DNA of 64,000 nt from Aureliella helgolandensis (lineage in GTDB: Bacteria > Planctomycetota > Planctomycetia > Pirellulales > Pirellulaceae). The notes under the pieces were generated by a model. It worked only from the letters and a program-made list of their open reading frames with translations, ran no database searches and was not told where the DNA came from. The position numbers were made by a program, and so were the translations under genes. The DNA lies in NCBI RefSeq assembly GCF_007752135.1, contig NZ_CP036298.1, forward strand, positions 6,433,501 through 6,497,500, written 5' to 3'. The first letter of the stretch is position 1, and every line of letters begins with the position of its first letter. This document shows, one piece after another, positions 46,026 through 54,708 of the stretch.

Positions 46026-47846
46026 TTAGGATGCTACCGTGCGGAAGGGATTGAACCGCAGGTAATTCAAATGGCGATACAGCTCATTTTTCTGCAGGAG
46101 GTCAGCGTGGGAGCCAATGTCTACCACTTTATGATCGTGAATCACAATGACTTGATCACATAGACGGAGAGTCATTAAACGCTGTGGCAGCACCACCGCG
46201 ATCGATTCGTCCCTCACCAAGCTGCGAATCGCATCGAGCGTTTGCTGCTCAACTTGCTGATCAATATGCGACTCGGGCTCTTCGATCACGACGATCGACG
46301 CCTTGAGCACTCGTGCGCGACCGATGCCAATACGAAACGCGGCATCCCCACGCAGGCGATCATCGCCGGGCGTGATCAGAGTCGCCAATCCATCCGGCAA
46401 CTGCTGCAACACTTCGGTGAGCCGTCCATCCACGATCGCCTCGTCAATGTCGTAGCCAGGAACGGCCTGCGAGTGGACGAGGTTCTCACGTACGGTGCCT
46501 GTGACAATCGCCCCATCCTGCGAAACCCAATGCGAGCAATGGGATAGGCTCTCGGGTTGCAAATCGGTCACCGGTTGGTTGTCGAACAGCAAGCGTCCAC
46601 TGACGGGTCGCCCGAACCCCATTAGGAGTTCAACGAGAGCGCGAGACTGCAGGCTATGGCTGGCGATCACGCCAATCAGCTTGCCTGGCGTAAAACGAGC
46701 TGAAACATTGTCGAGCAACTTGCGACCGCTGCTGTCCTGAACCGTCACGTGGTCCATGACCACTTCTTGGGTAATTTTGGAAATCGACTTCAGCGACTTC
46801 GTATCGTATTCCTCCACCGGAAGCGAAAGAAAATGCTCCAACGCATCGGCCGCGTTCTCCACCGACTGCAGTTCCCGAAGCGAGCGTTGCAAGCGAAGCG
46901 TACTGACAATTGCAGCCAGGACACACAGCAAGAAGGTCAGCATGCCAGCCACGCTCAGGCTACTGTCGTCGCGGAGGATCTGAACGGAGCTCACCAACAG
47001 AAACAATCCAGCCAGAATGCTTGAAACAAGGATCAGAACCGGTGTTTTCCATATGGAGCTCGTCAAGCTTCGCACTGCGTCGCGTTGATAATGCGCCAGC
47101 TCGTCGGAAAATCGTCGCTCAACCTCGGACTCATCATGCACCGACTCCAGTAAGGGCCCCTGCAAGCTGAGCGATATCAGGCTGCCGCGTTGTTGCGTCG
47201 CTCGCTCGCGGACCACGGGCAAAGTGGTGCGGCGCTGCCGATCAACGAGGCGATAGGTCAAGACGATCAACAACGCCGCAATAACGGTCAACAGGCTCAA
47301 CAAGGGCTGCAACAGACAGGCCAAGATGGAACAACTAATGAGCTGCACCGCATGCCGTGGAAAGGTTCTCCACCAACGCCCGAGGCTAGCTCGCACACGA
47401 GGCAAGTGATAATCAAGGCAATCGGTTAAGGCGGTTTGCTGGGCAGACAAGGTCCTGACGGTCGCTAAAGCGCGCGCATGTTTTCTTAAGCGCGCAATCA
47501 ACGCAACTTCGAAGCGAACCGCTGCGACATGAATTTGATAGTAGAACAGGAACAGCAGGCTGGCCATGAGTACCATCAGCACCAGGGCGATCGCTAGCCA
47601 AGCAATTACTTGAGCCAGTGGTGACAGGGCAGGGGGCAGCAGCCCATTCAGGTCTGGCAAATAATTGGATAGTCTGAGCATCGCTGGCGAAGCACCGGCC
47701 ACCATCAAACACTGGAGCACCGTTCCTAGTAGTAGAAATGCAACAGGAACGCACAACGCGATCCCCCCTCCGAGCAGCGATGCAATGCGCAACGGCACAA
47801 GATTGCCTGCCCTAGCAACTAAGATACTCAGCGATTTAGGTATCAA
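46026..47846 (-). CDS. ABC-exporter-like protein with degenerate ATPase motifs
   Basis: A 606-aa protein with the exporter layout: an N-terminal membrane domain (about 1-320, several spans such as VLMVLMASLLFLFYYQI) and a C-terminal nucleotide-binding-like domain (about 360-600). The ATPase motifs are eroded. The Walker A region reads IGVIASHSLQSRALVEL (about 391-407) with no GKS/T. The signature region is DRLRGDAAFRIGIGRA, with no LSGGQ. Walker B is SIVVIEEPESHID. The switch His is missing (VVLPQRLMTLR). It could be a non-hydrolysing scaffold or depend on a partner. No frameshift is seen. It follows the glycan genes on the same strand. Confidence 0.72.
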   Translation of the reverse strand: MIPKSLSILVARAGNLVPLRIASLLGGGIALCVPVAFLLLGTVLQCLMVAGASPAMLRLSNYLPDLNGLLPPALSPLAQVIAWLAIALVLMVLMASLLFLFYYQIHVAAVRFEVALIARLRKHARALATVRTLSAQQTALTDCLDYHLPRVRASLGRWWRTFPRHAVQLISCSILACLLQPLLSLLTVIAALLIVLTYRLVDRQRRTTLPVVRERATQQRGSLISLSLQGPLLESVHDESEVERRFSDELAHYQRDAVRSLTSSIWKTPVLILVSSILAGLFLLVSSVQILRDDSSLSVAGMLTFLLCVLAAIVSTLRLQRSLRELQSVENAADALEHFLSLPVEEYDTKSLKSISKITQEVVMDHVTVQDSSGRKLLDNVSARFTPGKLIGVIASHSLQSRALVELLMGFGRPVSGRLLFDNQPVTDLQPESLSHCSHWVSQDGAIVTGTVRENLVHSQAVPGYDIDEAIVDGRLTEVLQQLPDGLATLITPGDDRLRGDAAFRIGIGRARVLKASIVVIEEPESHIDQQVEQQTLDAIRSLVRDESIAVVLPQRLMTLRLCDQVIVIHDHKVVDIGSHADLLQKNELYRHLNYLRFNPFRTVAS

Positions 47847-47951
47847 TGCTCTCGCCCCCTGTTCAAAGATCCCACCACACGTACCTGACAGTCTAATCGG
47901 ATTGCCGGCTGGAGTGAGTGGGGCGTCGCGAAATTCCCTCTACCACCACGA

Positions 47952-49559
47952 TTAGTGGGCCAATTCCTCCTTCTCTTCAGCAATCGCGGAAAGCAATTGC
48001 AGGCGGGGCGGACGTTCATCCGCATAGAGCTCCCACTGAGTTCGCTCGGAGCCGTACTTCATTTCCATGCGCCGATTCCAGTCGTCGCGTTCGCCGCGCG
48101 CCCACAGAACGGATTGAGAATCCAAATCGGCCAGATTGTAGACCCATTCGTACTGTCCATGATGATCGTCGGCGTAGTGGACCAGCACGAGGTGCTTGCC
48201 ACCCTGCCTCTCTAAACTAGACATAATCTTCTGGCGTTCGAGTCCCCAAAGGCGACTGGTGGAATGCCGTACTTGCCCTGTCAGCATCACCAACAGAATG
48301 AACTGAATCGCAAGCCATGCAATGACCACATGCGCGGCACCGAACAGGCCGCTGTGACGCCCCCAGCTAGCCACCCGCCGCAGCGCGAGAACTGCCCAAC
48401 ATAACAACCAGGGCATGATCGCTGCGATGTAGTGTGGAAAATCCCAGCAAACGAAACTGGAGGCCAACAAGTGACCTGCCATGCAGAATGCGAGGCACCT
48501 TCCCACTCGGAAACGCCCCCACCAGGGAATCATCAAGAGGCTCAGGGCCGCCAACCAGCCCCAAAACAACATGATAATCTTTGCGTAGGCCCCCCAGCCT
48601 CTCAGCCACCCCAAGATCCCAAGGCGACTGGTGTAACTATTGAGCGACCATTCCCGATGATATGCGTCGACAACCGCAGGCAGATCCCCCCCCTGTGCCA
48701 TCTCCGGAATCTGAACCGATTGAAAGATGAACAGTGGTGCAACACCATACTGTGCCTCATGCAACTGGTACGGCAACGTAGCAATCGAACCGGTCACCGC
48801 CAAATTGTGCATGCCAATCAGCACCAGGGCAGCCGCGATGGGCGGCGCGGCACTCACCGCAACGAACACGCTACGAATGAGACGCTGCGAGAATGCGCGG
48901 GGCGTCCATAAAAACCACAACATTCCGGCACTCATGCAAGTGGTCACCAATCCTTCATACGGCCGCGAAAGAGCGAGCAAGGCGACACCGCATCCGCCGG
49001 CCAAGGCCACGCTGAATTGAAATCTTCGGCGCAAACGAAACACGGCTCCCGTCAATAGGCCGCAGCCTGCAGCGGTGATCCAACCGTAAATCAGACTCTG
49101 CGACCAAATCACTTGCATCGCGGGGTGCAAGGCCACAATCAAGCCACCGGCCACGGCCCATCTGCGACTGACGATCCCCCCCAGCATCCATGTCAGGCTT
49201 ACCGCGCACAGCCCGGCTGATAACCAACTACCCGCAACCGGCATACCGCACAGAAGCTGTCCCAGCGCTGTGGCGATTCCAGTCGCTAACGGATACTTAG
49301 CTGCGTAGGTGGGTTCCAGCAAAATATGAAAGGACTGGAAGGGTTGCCAGATTTCCGGAGTCGGATTGGCCAGCCTTCCCTGCAAGAGGGTGTCCGCCGC
49401 TAGAAGGTAAGCGAACTCGTCATGAACCAGCGGCACGAACGGAGTGAAGCAGGAGATTAAGGCAGCGATGGCTACGGCCAATCCACCCACGCTTCCTATC
49501 GCTCCCCACCACGTCACATTGCGATGCAAGCGTAAATGAGCTCGGCTCGGACTGCGCAT
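47952..49559 (-). CDS. GT-C family membrane glycosyltransferase
   Basis: A 535-aa polytopic membrane protein with about ten spans. The first extracytoplasmic loop carries the acidic motif VPLVHDEFAYLLAADTLLQG, typical of GT-C enzymes (ArnT/PMT-like) that use polyprenyl-phosphate sugars. The C-terminal part is soluble and ends EEKEELAH. It is translationally coupled to the methyltransferase (TAATG overlap of 1 nt). The donor sugar is unknown, but the adjacent GT2 enzyme may make it. Confidence 0.75.
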   Translation of the reverse strand: MRSPSRAHLRLHRNVTWWGAIGSVGGLAVAIAALISCFTPFVPLVHDEFAYLLAADTLLQGRLANPTPEIWQPFQSFHILLEPTYAAKYPLATGIATALGQLLCGMPVAGSWLSAGLCAVSLTWMLGGIVSRRWAVAGGLIVALHPAMQVIWSQSLIYGWITAAGCGLLTGAVFRLRRRFQFSVALAGGCGVALLALSRPYEGLVTTCMSAGMLWFLWTPRAFSQRLIRSVFVAVSAAPPIAAALVLIGMHNLAVTGSIATLPYQLHEAQYGVAPLFIFQSVQIPEMAQGGDLPAVVDAYHREWSLNSYTSRLGILGWLRGWGAYAKIIMLFWGWLAALSLLMIPWWGRFRVGRCLAFCMAGHLLASSFVCWDFPHYIAAIMPWLLCWAVLALRRVASWGRHSGLFGAAHVVIAWLAIQFILLVMLTGQVRHSTSRLWGLERQKIMSSLERQGGKHLVLVHYADDHHGQYEWVYNLADLDSQSVLWARGERDDWNRRMEMKYGSERTQWELYADERPPRLQLLSAIAEEKEELAH

Positions 49560-50278
49560 TAATTACCGCTCGGGAGGTCGCGAGATCGCCTGGCCAGCAC
49601 CACATACTGAGCGCCCATCGGCAAGGGACTCAGCAGCGGTTCCAAAGGGCGAAGATACCGCAAGCAACGCGGAAAAAAGAACAGGGAACGAGTCAGCTGT
49701 GGCGTGAGGCCAGCTTGGCTAATGCGTCGCCGAGTTTCCCATGGAGATAAACATTGCGCATCATGATCGAAAGGGATCCTCGACATCACCCAGTGCGTAG
49801 CGGGATTCCATGGATTGTTCTCAAACAAGGCCAGCACGCCGCCCGGCTTCAACCATTGAAAAATGCGTGACAGCTCGACTTGCCGTTGCGCTGGCTCGAT
49901 ATGGTGAAAGACTCCAGAGGTATACACCACGTCAAGACTACTTGGTGCAATTTCGCTTCCACCCACGGTCCACCGATATGCGGAGTTGGCAAACCGTTGT
50001 TGAGCGAGGCGGATCGACTCGGAGGAGCAATCAAGGCCCATCACCTCACATGCATCGAGTTGTTCCTTCAATGCTTCCGTGGCGTTGCCAATTCCGCAAC
50101 CAAAATCGAGCACCCGAGGGCGTCTAATTTCGGTATGAGTCTGCAAATAGGTTGCCAGCAGGCGAACTCGATGCTCTACGAAAAAGTCCGCAGACTCCCC
50201 GCTCAAGGAGATCCCTTGATCCAGCTGCTGGCTATATTCGCGTGCAGCCAAATCAAATGTGGAGGCTGAAGTGTTCAT
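49559..50278 (-). CDS. class I SAM-dependent methyltransferase
   Basis: A 239-aa soluble protein with the SAM motif VLDFGCGIGN (residues 56-65), VMGLDCSSESIRLAQQRF, SSLDVVYTSGVFHHIEP and LKPGGVLALFENNPWN, the standard Rossmann core. No membrane segment. Likely methylates a glycan or lipid intermediate, judged by its place between two glycosyltransferase genes. It overlaps the GT-C gene by 1 nt and starts 40 nt after the GT2 stop. Confidence 0.85.
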   Translation of the reverse strand: MNTSASTFDLAAREYSQQLDQGISLSGESADFFVEHRVRLLATYLQTHTEIRRPRVLDFGCGIGNATEALKEQLDACEVMGLDCSSESIRLAQQRFANSAYRWTVGGSEIAPSSLDVVYTSGVFHHIEPAQRQVELSRIFQWLKPGGVLALFENNPWNPATHWVMSRIPFDHDAQCLSPWETRRRISQAGLTPQLTRSLFFFPRCLRYLRPLEPLLSPLPMGAQYVVLARRSRDLPSGN

Positions 50279-50318
50279 GGCGAATCCCTGTGGGCGAGTC
50301 TCTGAGCCAGACTATCGA

Positions 50319-51773
50319 CTATCGGCGGGCCAAGCGGAGGACGCTCATCAAAAAGCTAGAGAACGCGAACTGTGCCCCAACCGCAATAGCTCCTGCAGCT
50401 GGAATAATCCAGCGCATCGTATGGGAATAGTCCAAAGCACCAAATCCTTCGGCCGCCCACTCCCAAGACTTCCAAGCCACGACACCCCCTCCGGTTGCGA
50501 TCAACAGTGCCGACAAGGAAAGCATTCGCTCGAGGCTAAATCGCTTGGTGAATCGCTCCACTCGCTGATCAAGAGGCAGCAGCCCCTCGGAGGCGGCAAA
50601 GGTCTTGGCCAACAGAGCAAAGCTCGCCAATTGGGCCGCGATCATCAACCCGAGGGTTGCGACCAACAGAGTATGAACATCGAATACGATTCCGGCCACA
50701 TTGGCTCGGCTCAACACCAGGGCATATCCGATGCCTCCCAAACCAGCCAACAGGGCGCCAGGTGCCAGAAACGTCCAACGCGGGCTTTGCAACAAGAAGA
50801 ATCGAAGCGTTCTCCAGCCATCTCGAAACGTACGCAAATGGGGGCGGTGCGACTGGCGACCATCGCGATGCAGTACGATCGGCACCTCCGCGATCTTAGC
50901 ACCAAACAGGGTACTCTTAATAATCATCTCGGTGGCAAATTCCATCCCCGTGCAGCGTTGGTCAAGACGCTCGTAGAGGTCTTTCGAAAATCCACGCATG
51001 CCACAATAAACATCATGAATGGGCGCTTTGAACATTTTCTGCACTAACCACGTAAGCGCTGGGTTGCCATATTGATGCAACCACGGCATGGCTCCAGGCA
51101 TGACTCGCCCTCCGCCACTAGGAAGCCGGCACCCCTGTACCAGTTCTGCTCCCTCACACAGGCGGTTGTAAAAGCGATGGGCTTGACTGAAATCGTAGCT
51201 ATCGTCAGCATCCCCCATGACCACAAAGCGTCCACGCGCCGCCTCGATGCCTCCCATGAGAGCCGCACCGTAGCCAGGTTCCGTCACATGCACGACCCGC
51301 GCACCCAACTCTTCCGCCAGCCGGACGGAATCGTCGGTGCTACCGTTATCGGCAACAATGACCTCCCCGCGAATCCCCATTTTCTCCAAGGCAAATTGAG
51401 CCTTGAGAATGCAGTTCCCCACGGTATCCGCCTCGTCCAAACAAGGCATCACTATACTTAATTCCAGCGTTTCGCAGGCAGCCGCAGTTGCCTGGGCCTG
51501 CGTAGCAGAGGGCAGTTCGGTTGCAGTCGATGCAGTTAGCAAGTCGGCTGTATCTGCCTGAGTTTCATCCTCACACTCAGCGAGGGTAAGCACCGCCGTG
51601 TCGGAGTTTTGCTCGGTAGCCAGCAAGTCGATCAACGAATCGAATTGTTGATCGAGACTCTCGCTGGAAAGGTCTCGGACAGTTTCCAGGAAATCGGTCG
51701 AGTCATCCTCAAATGCATTGAATTTCGTTTCTGCGAATTGCCCTAAGCTGCGAGAAGTTTCCGAACGATTCAT
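50319..51773 (-). CDS. polyprenyl-phosphate glycosyltransferase (GT2) with membrane C-terminus
   Basis: A 484-aa enzyme probably making polyprenyl-phosphate-sugar. An acidic, disordered N-terminal extension of about 102 residues precedes the GT-A domain: LELSIVMPCLDEADTVGNC, EVIVADNGSTDDS, RGRFVVMGDADDSYDF (metal-binding DAD motif at 188-190) and DVYCGMRGFSKDLYERLD. Four membrane spans follow from about 325 (APGALLAGLGGIGYALVLSR, LLVATLGLMIAAQLASFALL). The domain order matches DPM1/GtrB-like enzymes. First gene of a minus-strand glycan set. A hairpin lies in its leader at 51831-51851. Confidence 0.85.
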   Translation of the reverse strand: MNRSETSRSLGQFAETKFNAFEDDSTDFLETVRDLSSESLDQQFDSLIDLLATEQNSDTAVLTLAECEDETQADTADLLTASTATELPSATQAQATAAACETLELSIVMPCLDEADTVGNCILKAQFALEKMGIRGEVIVADNGSTDDSVRLAEELGARVVHVTEPGYGAALMGGIEAARGRFVVMGDADDSYDFSQAHRFYNRLCEGAELVQGCRLPSGGGRVMPGAMPWLHQYGNPALTWLVQKMFKAPIHDVYCGMRGFSKDLYERLDQRCTGMEFATEMIIKSTLFGAKIAEVPIVLHRDGRQSHRPHLRTFRDGWRTLRFFLLQSPRWTFLAPGALLAGLGGIGYALVLSRANVAGIVFDVHTLLVATLGLMIAAQLASFALLAKTFAASEGLLPLDQRVERFTKRFSLERMLSLSALLIATGGGVVAWKSWEWAAEGFGALDYSHTMRWIIPAAGAIAVGAQFAFSSFLMSVLRLARR

Positions 51774-52111
51774 TTGTCACCCAATCGACAGCAGAGGAGG
51801 AAGCCACGAATGCAAGTCGAACAATTGCCCCCTCGTAGGGGTCCTACGAGGCAGATTGCTGAGCTTGGTTCCCCAGCTAGAAAAGCAGGGGGTCGCGGCA
51901 TGGAGAAACTCGACTTAGAAAGGTAAACCCTACGTTGTGAGGGTCAAACGCGAGTCAACCTGCGGAGAATAGCTTTTAGGATATCGCTACGCAAAGTAAC
52001 GATTGTAAGGACCGCAACCGAAGAAACGCGCCTCCGCCAGGCAGCGGGATACACCAAGGTGCGTCGAGGGCCATGGGCCGGATCCATCTCAACCAACGTG
52101 CAGAAGTGAAC
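51774..52111. promoter_or_regulatory. GT2 operon leader with a perfect hairpin
   Basis: CCTCGTAGG (51831-51839) pairs perfectly with CCTACGAGG (51843-51851) around a 3-nt loop, about 60 nt ahead of the GT2 start in its leader. No T tract follows it on either strand, so it may be a leader structure or an operator. The rest holds nothing I recognise. Confidence 0.35.
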
Positions 52112-52498
52112 TTACACGAACAATTGGAAGACCTTTTCTGCTACGACACGTCCCTCCAGCTCGACGACTAGCCGCCAGTCTCCCAGCTTGTCGTGAATGG
52201 GCTCCCAGATGGTATCGCCCAGAAAAAAGTCCCAGTCATTGGTGCGCACAAAAACTTCACCGTCAAAGGGAGGTCGCGGCTGCCCATCCGCGTCTGGGAT
52301 GTCGGGGTGATAGATCCAGTACTGCAAAGTCTGGTTCTTGGCGCGTTTAACATTCACCACGAGCCCAAACTCCACGTCCAACTCCGCTTTGACCCGAGTG
52401 GTGAATTCTTGGATCTGCGGCAATTCCTTCGCTTCTGCATCCCACTGTGAGTAGATTCCGAAACTGCGAATCGTGACGATCGGCTTGCGTCTAGCCAA
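52112..52498 (-). CDS. DUF3859 protein
   Basis: A 128-aa soluble protein with the DUF3859 pattern: FGIYSQWDAEAKELP, QTLQYWIYHPDIPDADGQP and DWDFFLGDTIWEPIHDKLGD. The start is TTG 52498, chosen because AGAGGG lies 8 nt upstream. The frame is open further upstream to 52633 but those residues are not family-like. It follows the M48 protease gene closely on the same strand. No function is established. Confidence 0.72.
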   Translation of the reverse strand: MARRKPIVTIRSFGIYSQWDAEAKELPQIQEFTTRVKAELDVEFGLVVNVKRAKNQTLQYWIYHPDIPDADGQPRPPFDGEVFVRTNDWDFFLGDTIWEPIHDKLGDWRLVVELEGRVVAEKVFQLFV

Positions 52499-52625
52499 AA
52501 CTCGAACCCTCTGTTGGCGGCAAATCCAATGTTGGCGGTCCCCCCCGGCCGCCCGGTGCCGGTATAAGCGGGGAAGGGGCTGGAAACAGTCCTTGGGAAC
52601 AGACACCCTAGCTGGCTGCAGCCCG

Positions 52626-53444
52626 TTACACAATCAGACGCTCCCCAGTACCGATGGGATTGGCGGCCTGGCGATAGATGTCGAGTGCTTCCGGCAGCAG
52701 CTGCTCAAGATTCGAAGCTCGCGACTGGTCAGCGGGATGCGTCGATAGAAACTCGGGCTGTTTCTCTCCCTTCGAGGCAGCTGCAAAACGCGTCCAAAAC
52801 CGCGGTGCCTCGGCTGGATCGTATCCCGCTCGCGCCATGAGCATCAGACCAATGTGGTCGGCTTCCGACTCGTGCTTGCGGCTGTAGGGGAGGATGACTC
52901 CATAGGTCGTCGCCATTCCGTAAGCCTTCATCCAGGCGTCGGTCGTCACCTGCTCTTGATTGCGCATTGCGTAGGCAACCAACGTCTTGGCCCCGTTGAC
53001 CGCCGACTGCTGGCTCATCCGCTCACCGCCATGCCTAGCTAGCACGTGGGCCACCTCGTGACTCATCACCACCGCCAAGCCGGCTTCGTTCTCACAGGTG
53101 GGCAAGATCCCTTCATAAACCACGATCTTCCCTCCGGGTAGGCAGTAGGCGTTCTGCTCCTCGCTGGCTACGACCCGCGTCTCCCACTCATAGTCGTGAC
53201 GATCGCTGACTCCCGCAATCCGCAACCCAACCCGTTGGACAATCGCTTGGTAACGAGACTCCTCCGAGGAGGCATTGGTCTCGACCACGTCAGCGAAGGC
53301 CTGTCGGCCCATCGTCACCTCCTGCTCTTCTGGCACCAGCATCAATTGGCGGCGGCCGGTCAGGGGCGCAGTCTTGCACCCCATACAGCCACAGGTTCCC
53401 ACTCCCAAGAACCCCGCTTTTGTCATCCAAGTGCGTCGATCCAT
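52626..53444 (-). CDS. M48-family metalloprotease, exported
   Basis: A 272-aa protease, probably a lipoprotein or Tat-exported protein (Arg-Arg at residues 3-4, then KAGFLGVGTCGCMGC). Zinc motif MSHEVAHVLARHGGERMS gives His 129, Glu 130 and His 133; the third ligand Glu is likely in SRKHESEADHIGLMLM near residue 196. Signature features TGRRQLMLVPEEQE and FLSTHPADQSR match the M48 BepA/LoiP type. I start at ATG 53444, with AAGG about 8 nt ahead. Periplasmic protein-quality-control role is likely. Confidence 0.9.
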   Translation of the reverse strand: MDRRTWMTKAGFLGVGTCGCMGCKTAPLTGRRQLMLVPEEQEVTMGRQAFADVVETNASSEESRYQAIVQRVGLRIAGVSDRHDYEWETRVVASEEQNAYCLPGGKIVVYEGILPTCENEAGLAVVMSHEVAHVLARHGGERMSQQSAVNGAKTLVAYAMRNQEQVTTDAWMKAYGMATTYGVILPYSRKHESEADHIGLMLMARAGYDPAEAPRFWTRFAAASKGEKQPEFLSTHPADQSRASNLEQLLPEALDIYRQAANPIGTGERLIV

Positions 53445-53786
53445 CGACAAGCCTTCTCTCTTTAATTGGGAACGGCATCTCAGCCAATCAAGTTTTCTGC
53501 AGCGCATCAGCCACGCAAGTGGTGCGTTCACTTGGGAAGCGTGCCTCCCACCTTCCCCTGCCATCACTGCAAATCAAAACGGCTGCCCACCACCTTTGGA
53601 ACACAACCTGGGACATCCATTCTCGCTAATTTGCCTCGTGGGATAAAGATGAGTTTCTTCCCCTAAAGATCGCCATCGTTCCCCACACCCAGGTTATTGG
53701 CTGTGCTAGAATCACTCTCTACTGAAGTGGTCCGGGTATGCAGTCCTGCTCTTGTTTTGCTCCTCATCCATTCACGAGACCCAGTC
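53445..53786. other. divergent promoter region
   Basis: 342 nt between the protease and the receiver-HATPase genes. A plus-strand frame is open from TTG 53697 into the receiver gene, but the receiver domain starts at 53787. No gene. Confidence 0.35.
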
Positions 53787-54689
53787 ATGCCAAATATCTT
53801 GTTAGTTGAAGATAGCCCCACCCAAGCGCTCCAAATCAAACTGCTCTTGGAATCGGCCAATCACGCCGTAACGTGTTGTGATGACGGCACGGCAGCCATC
53901 GAACACTTGATAAATGGAACCAGTGAAATCGTGGTGACCGACCTCGAGATGCCACTGATGAATGGACTTGAATTGATCAAGAAAATGCAGGCCGATTTTC
54001 CTGACATTCCCGCGGTCTTGGTCACCGGACGCGGTTCCGAGCGTCTCGCCGCAGAAGCCTTGCGAGTCGGCGCGACCGCCTATGTCCCTAAATCAATGCT
54101 CGACGAAATGCTGATCGGTACCGTCGAAGACGTGTTGGGAGTCATGCGTTCCGATCGCAGCTATGCGCAATTGATAGAGTGCACCGTTGAGAACCGCCTC
54201 GTCTTCGAAATCCCCAACGACCCACGCCTCCTATCCACCGCAATTGATTTGGTAATGCAGCTCGCCGGTGGCATGCAACTACTGTCGGGTGTCGATCGCT
54301 ATCGTGTTGGCAATGCGCTGCGTCATGCCGGTTCCAACGCTATCTATCGAGGCAATCTAGGCTTGAGCCGCGAGCAGTGGCAACAACGCGATAGCGAGGA
54401 CGATGAGATTACGGGGGACCATCCGCTCGTGTCCGAACGAATGAAATTGTCTCCCTACAAAGATCGCAAAATCCACATCGAAGCTCGCCTAATGCGAGAT
54501 CTCATACGGATCGTCATACGCGACGAGGGGCAGGGGTTTGATACGCGCGAGGCGCTCAGTAGCAAGGGAGACACGTTGGATGAAAACCAAGGCCGTGGGC
54601 TCGTGCTGATTCGAAACTTCATGGACAAGGTCTCATTCAACGACGCTGGCAACGAAATCACACTCATCAAACATTGCGTCAAACACTAA
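53787..54689 (+). CDS. response regulator with C-terminal HATPase (RsbW-like) domain
   Basis: A 300-aa signalling protein. Residues 1-118 form a receiver: PNILLVEDS, phospho-acceptor Asp 52 in VTDLEMP, Lys 102 in YVPKS. Residues of about 140-300 form a GHKL ATPase-like domain with N-box VGNALRHAGSNAIYRGNLG, IRDEGQGFDT and the G2-like QGRGLVLIRNFMDK. This arrangement occurs in planctomycetes and resembles anti-sigma kinases. The start at ATG 53787 fits the receiver. It lies 19 nt ahead of the hybrid kinase, so they form one signalling unit. Confidence 0.85.
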   Translation: MPNILLVEDSPTQALQIKLLLESANHAVTCCDDGTAAIEHLINGTSEIVVTDLEMPLMNGLELIKKMQADFPDIPAVLVTGRGSERLAAEALRVGATAYVPKSMLDEMLIGTVEDVLGVMRSDRSYAQLIECTVENRLVFEIPNDPRLLSTAIDLVMQLAGGMQLLSGVDRYRVGNALRHAGSNAIYRGNLGLSREQWQQRDSEDDEITGDHPLVSERMKLSPYKDRKIHIEARLMRDLIRIVIRDEGQGFDTREALSSKGDTLDENQGRGLVLIRNFMDKVSFNDAGNEITLIKHCVKH

Positions 54690-54708
54690 ATTCTTAAGCA
54701 ACCTTCCG

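Noticed and set aside
48228..48250. Possible tRNA T-loop GTTCGAGTCC
   Set aside because: The flanking bases do not form a T stem and it lies inside the GT-C gene. No other tRNA-like arm was found.
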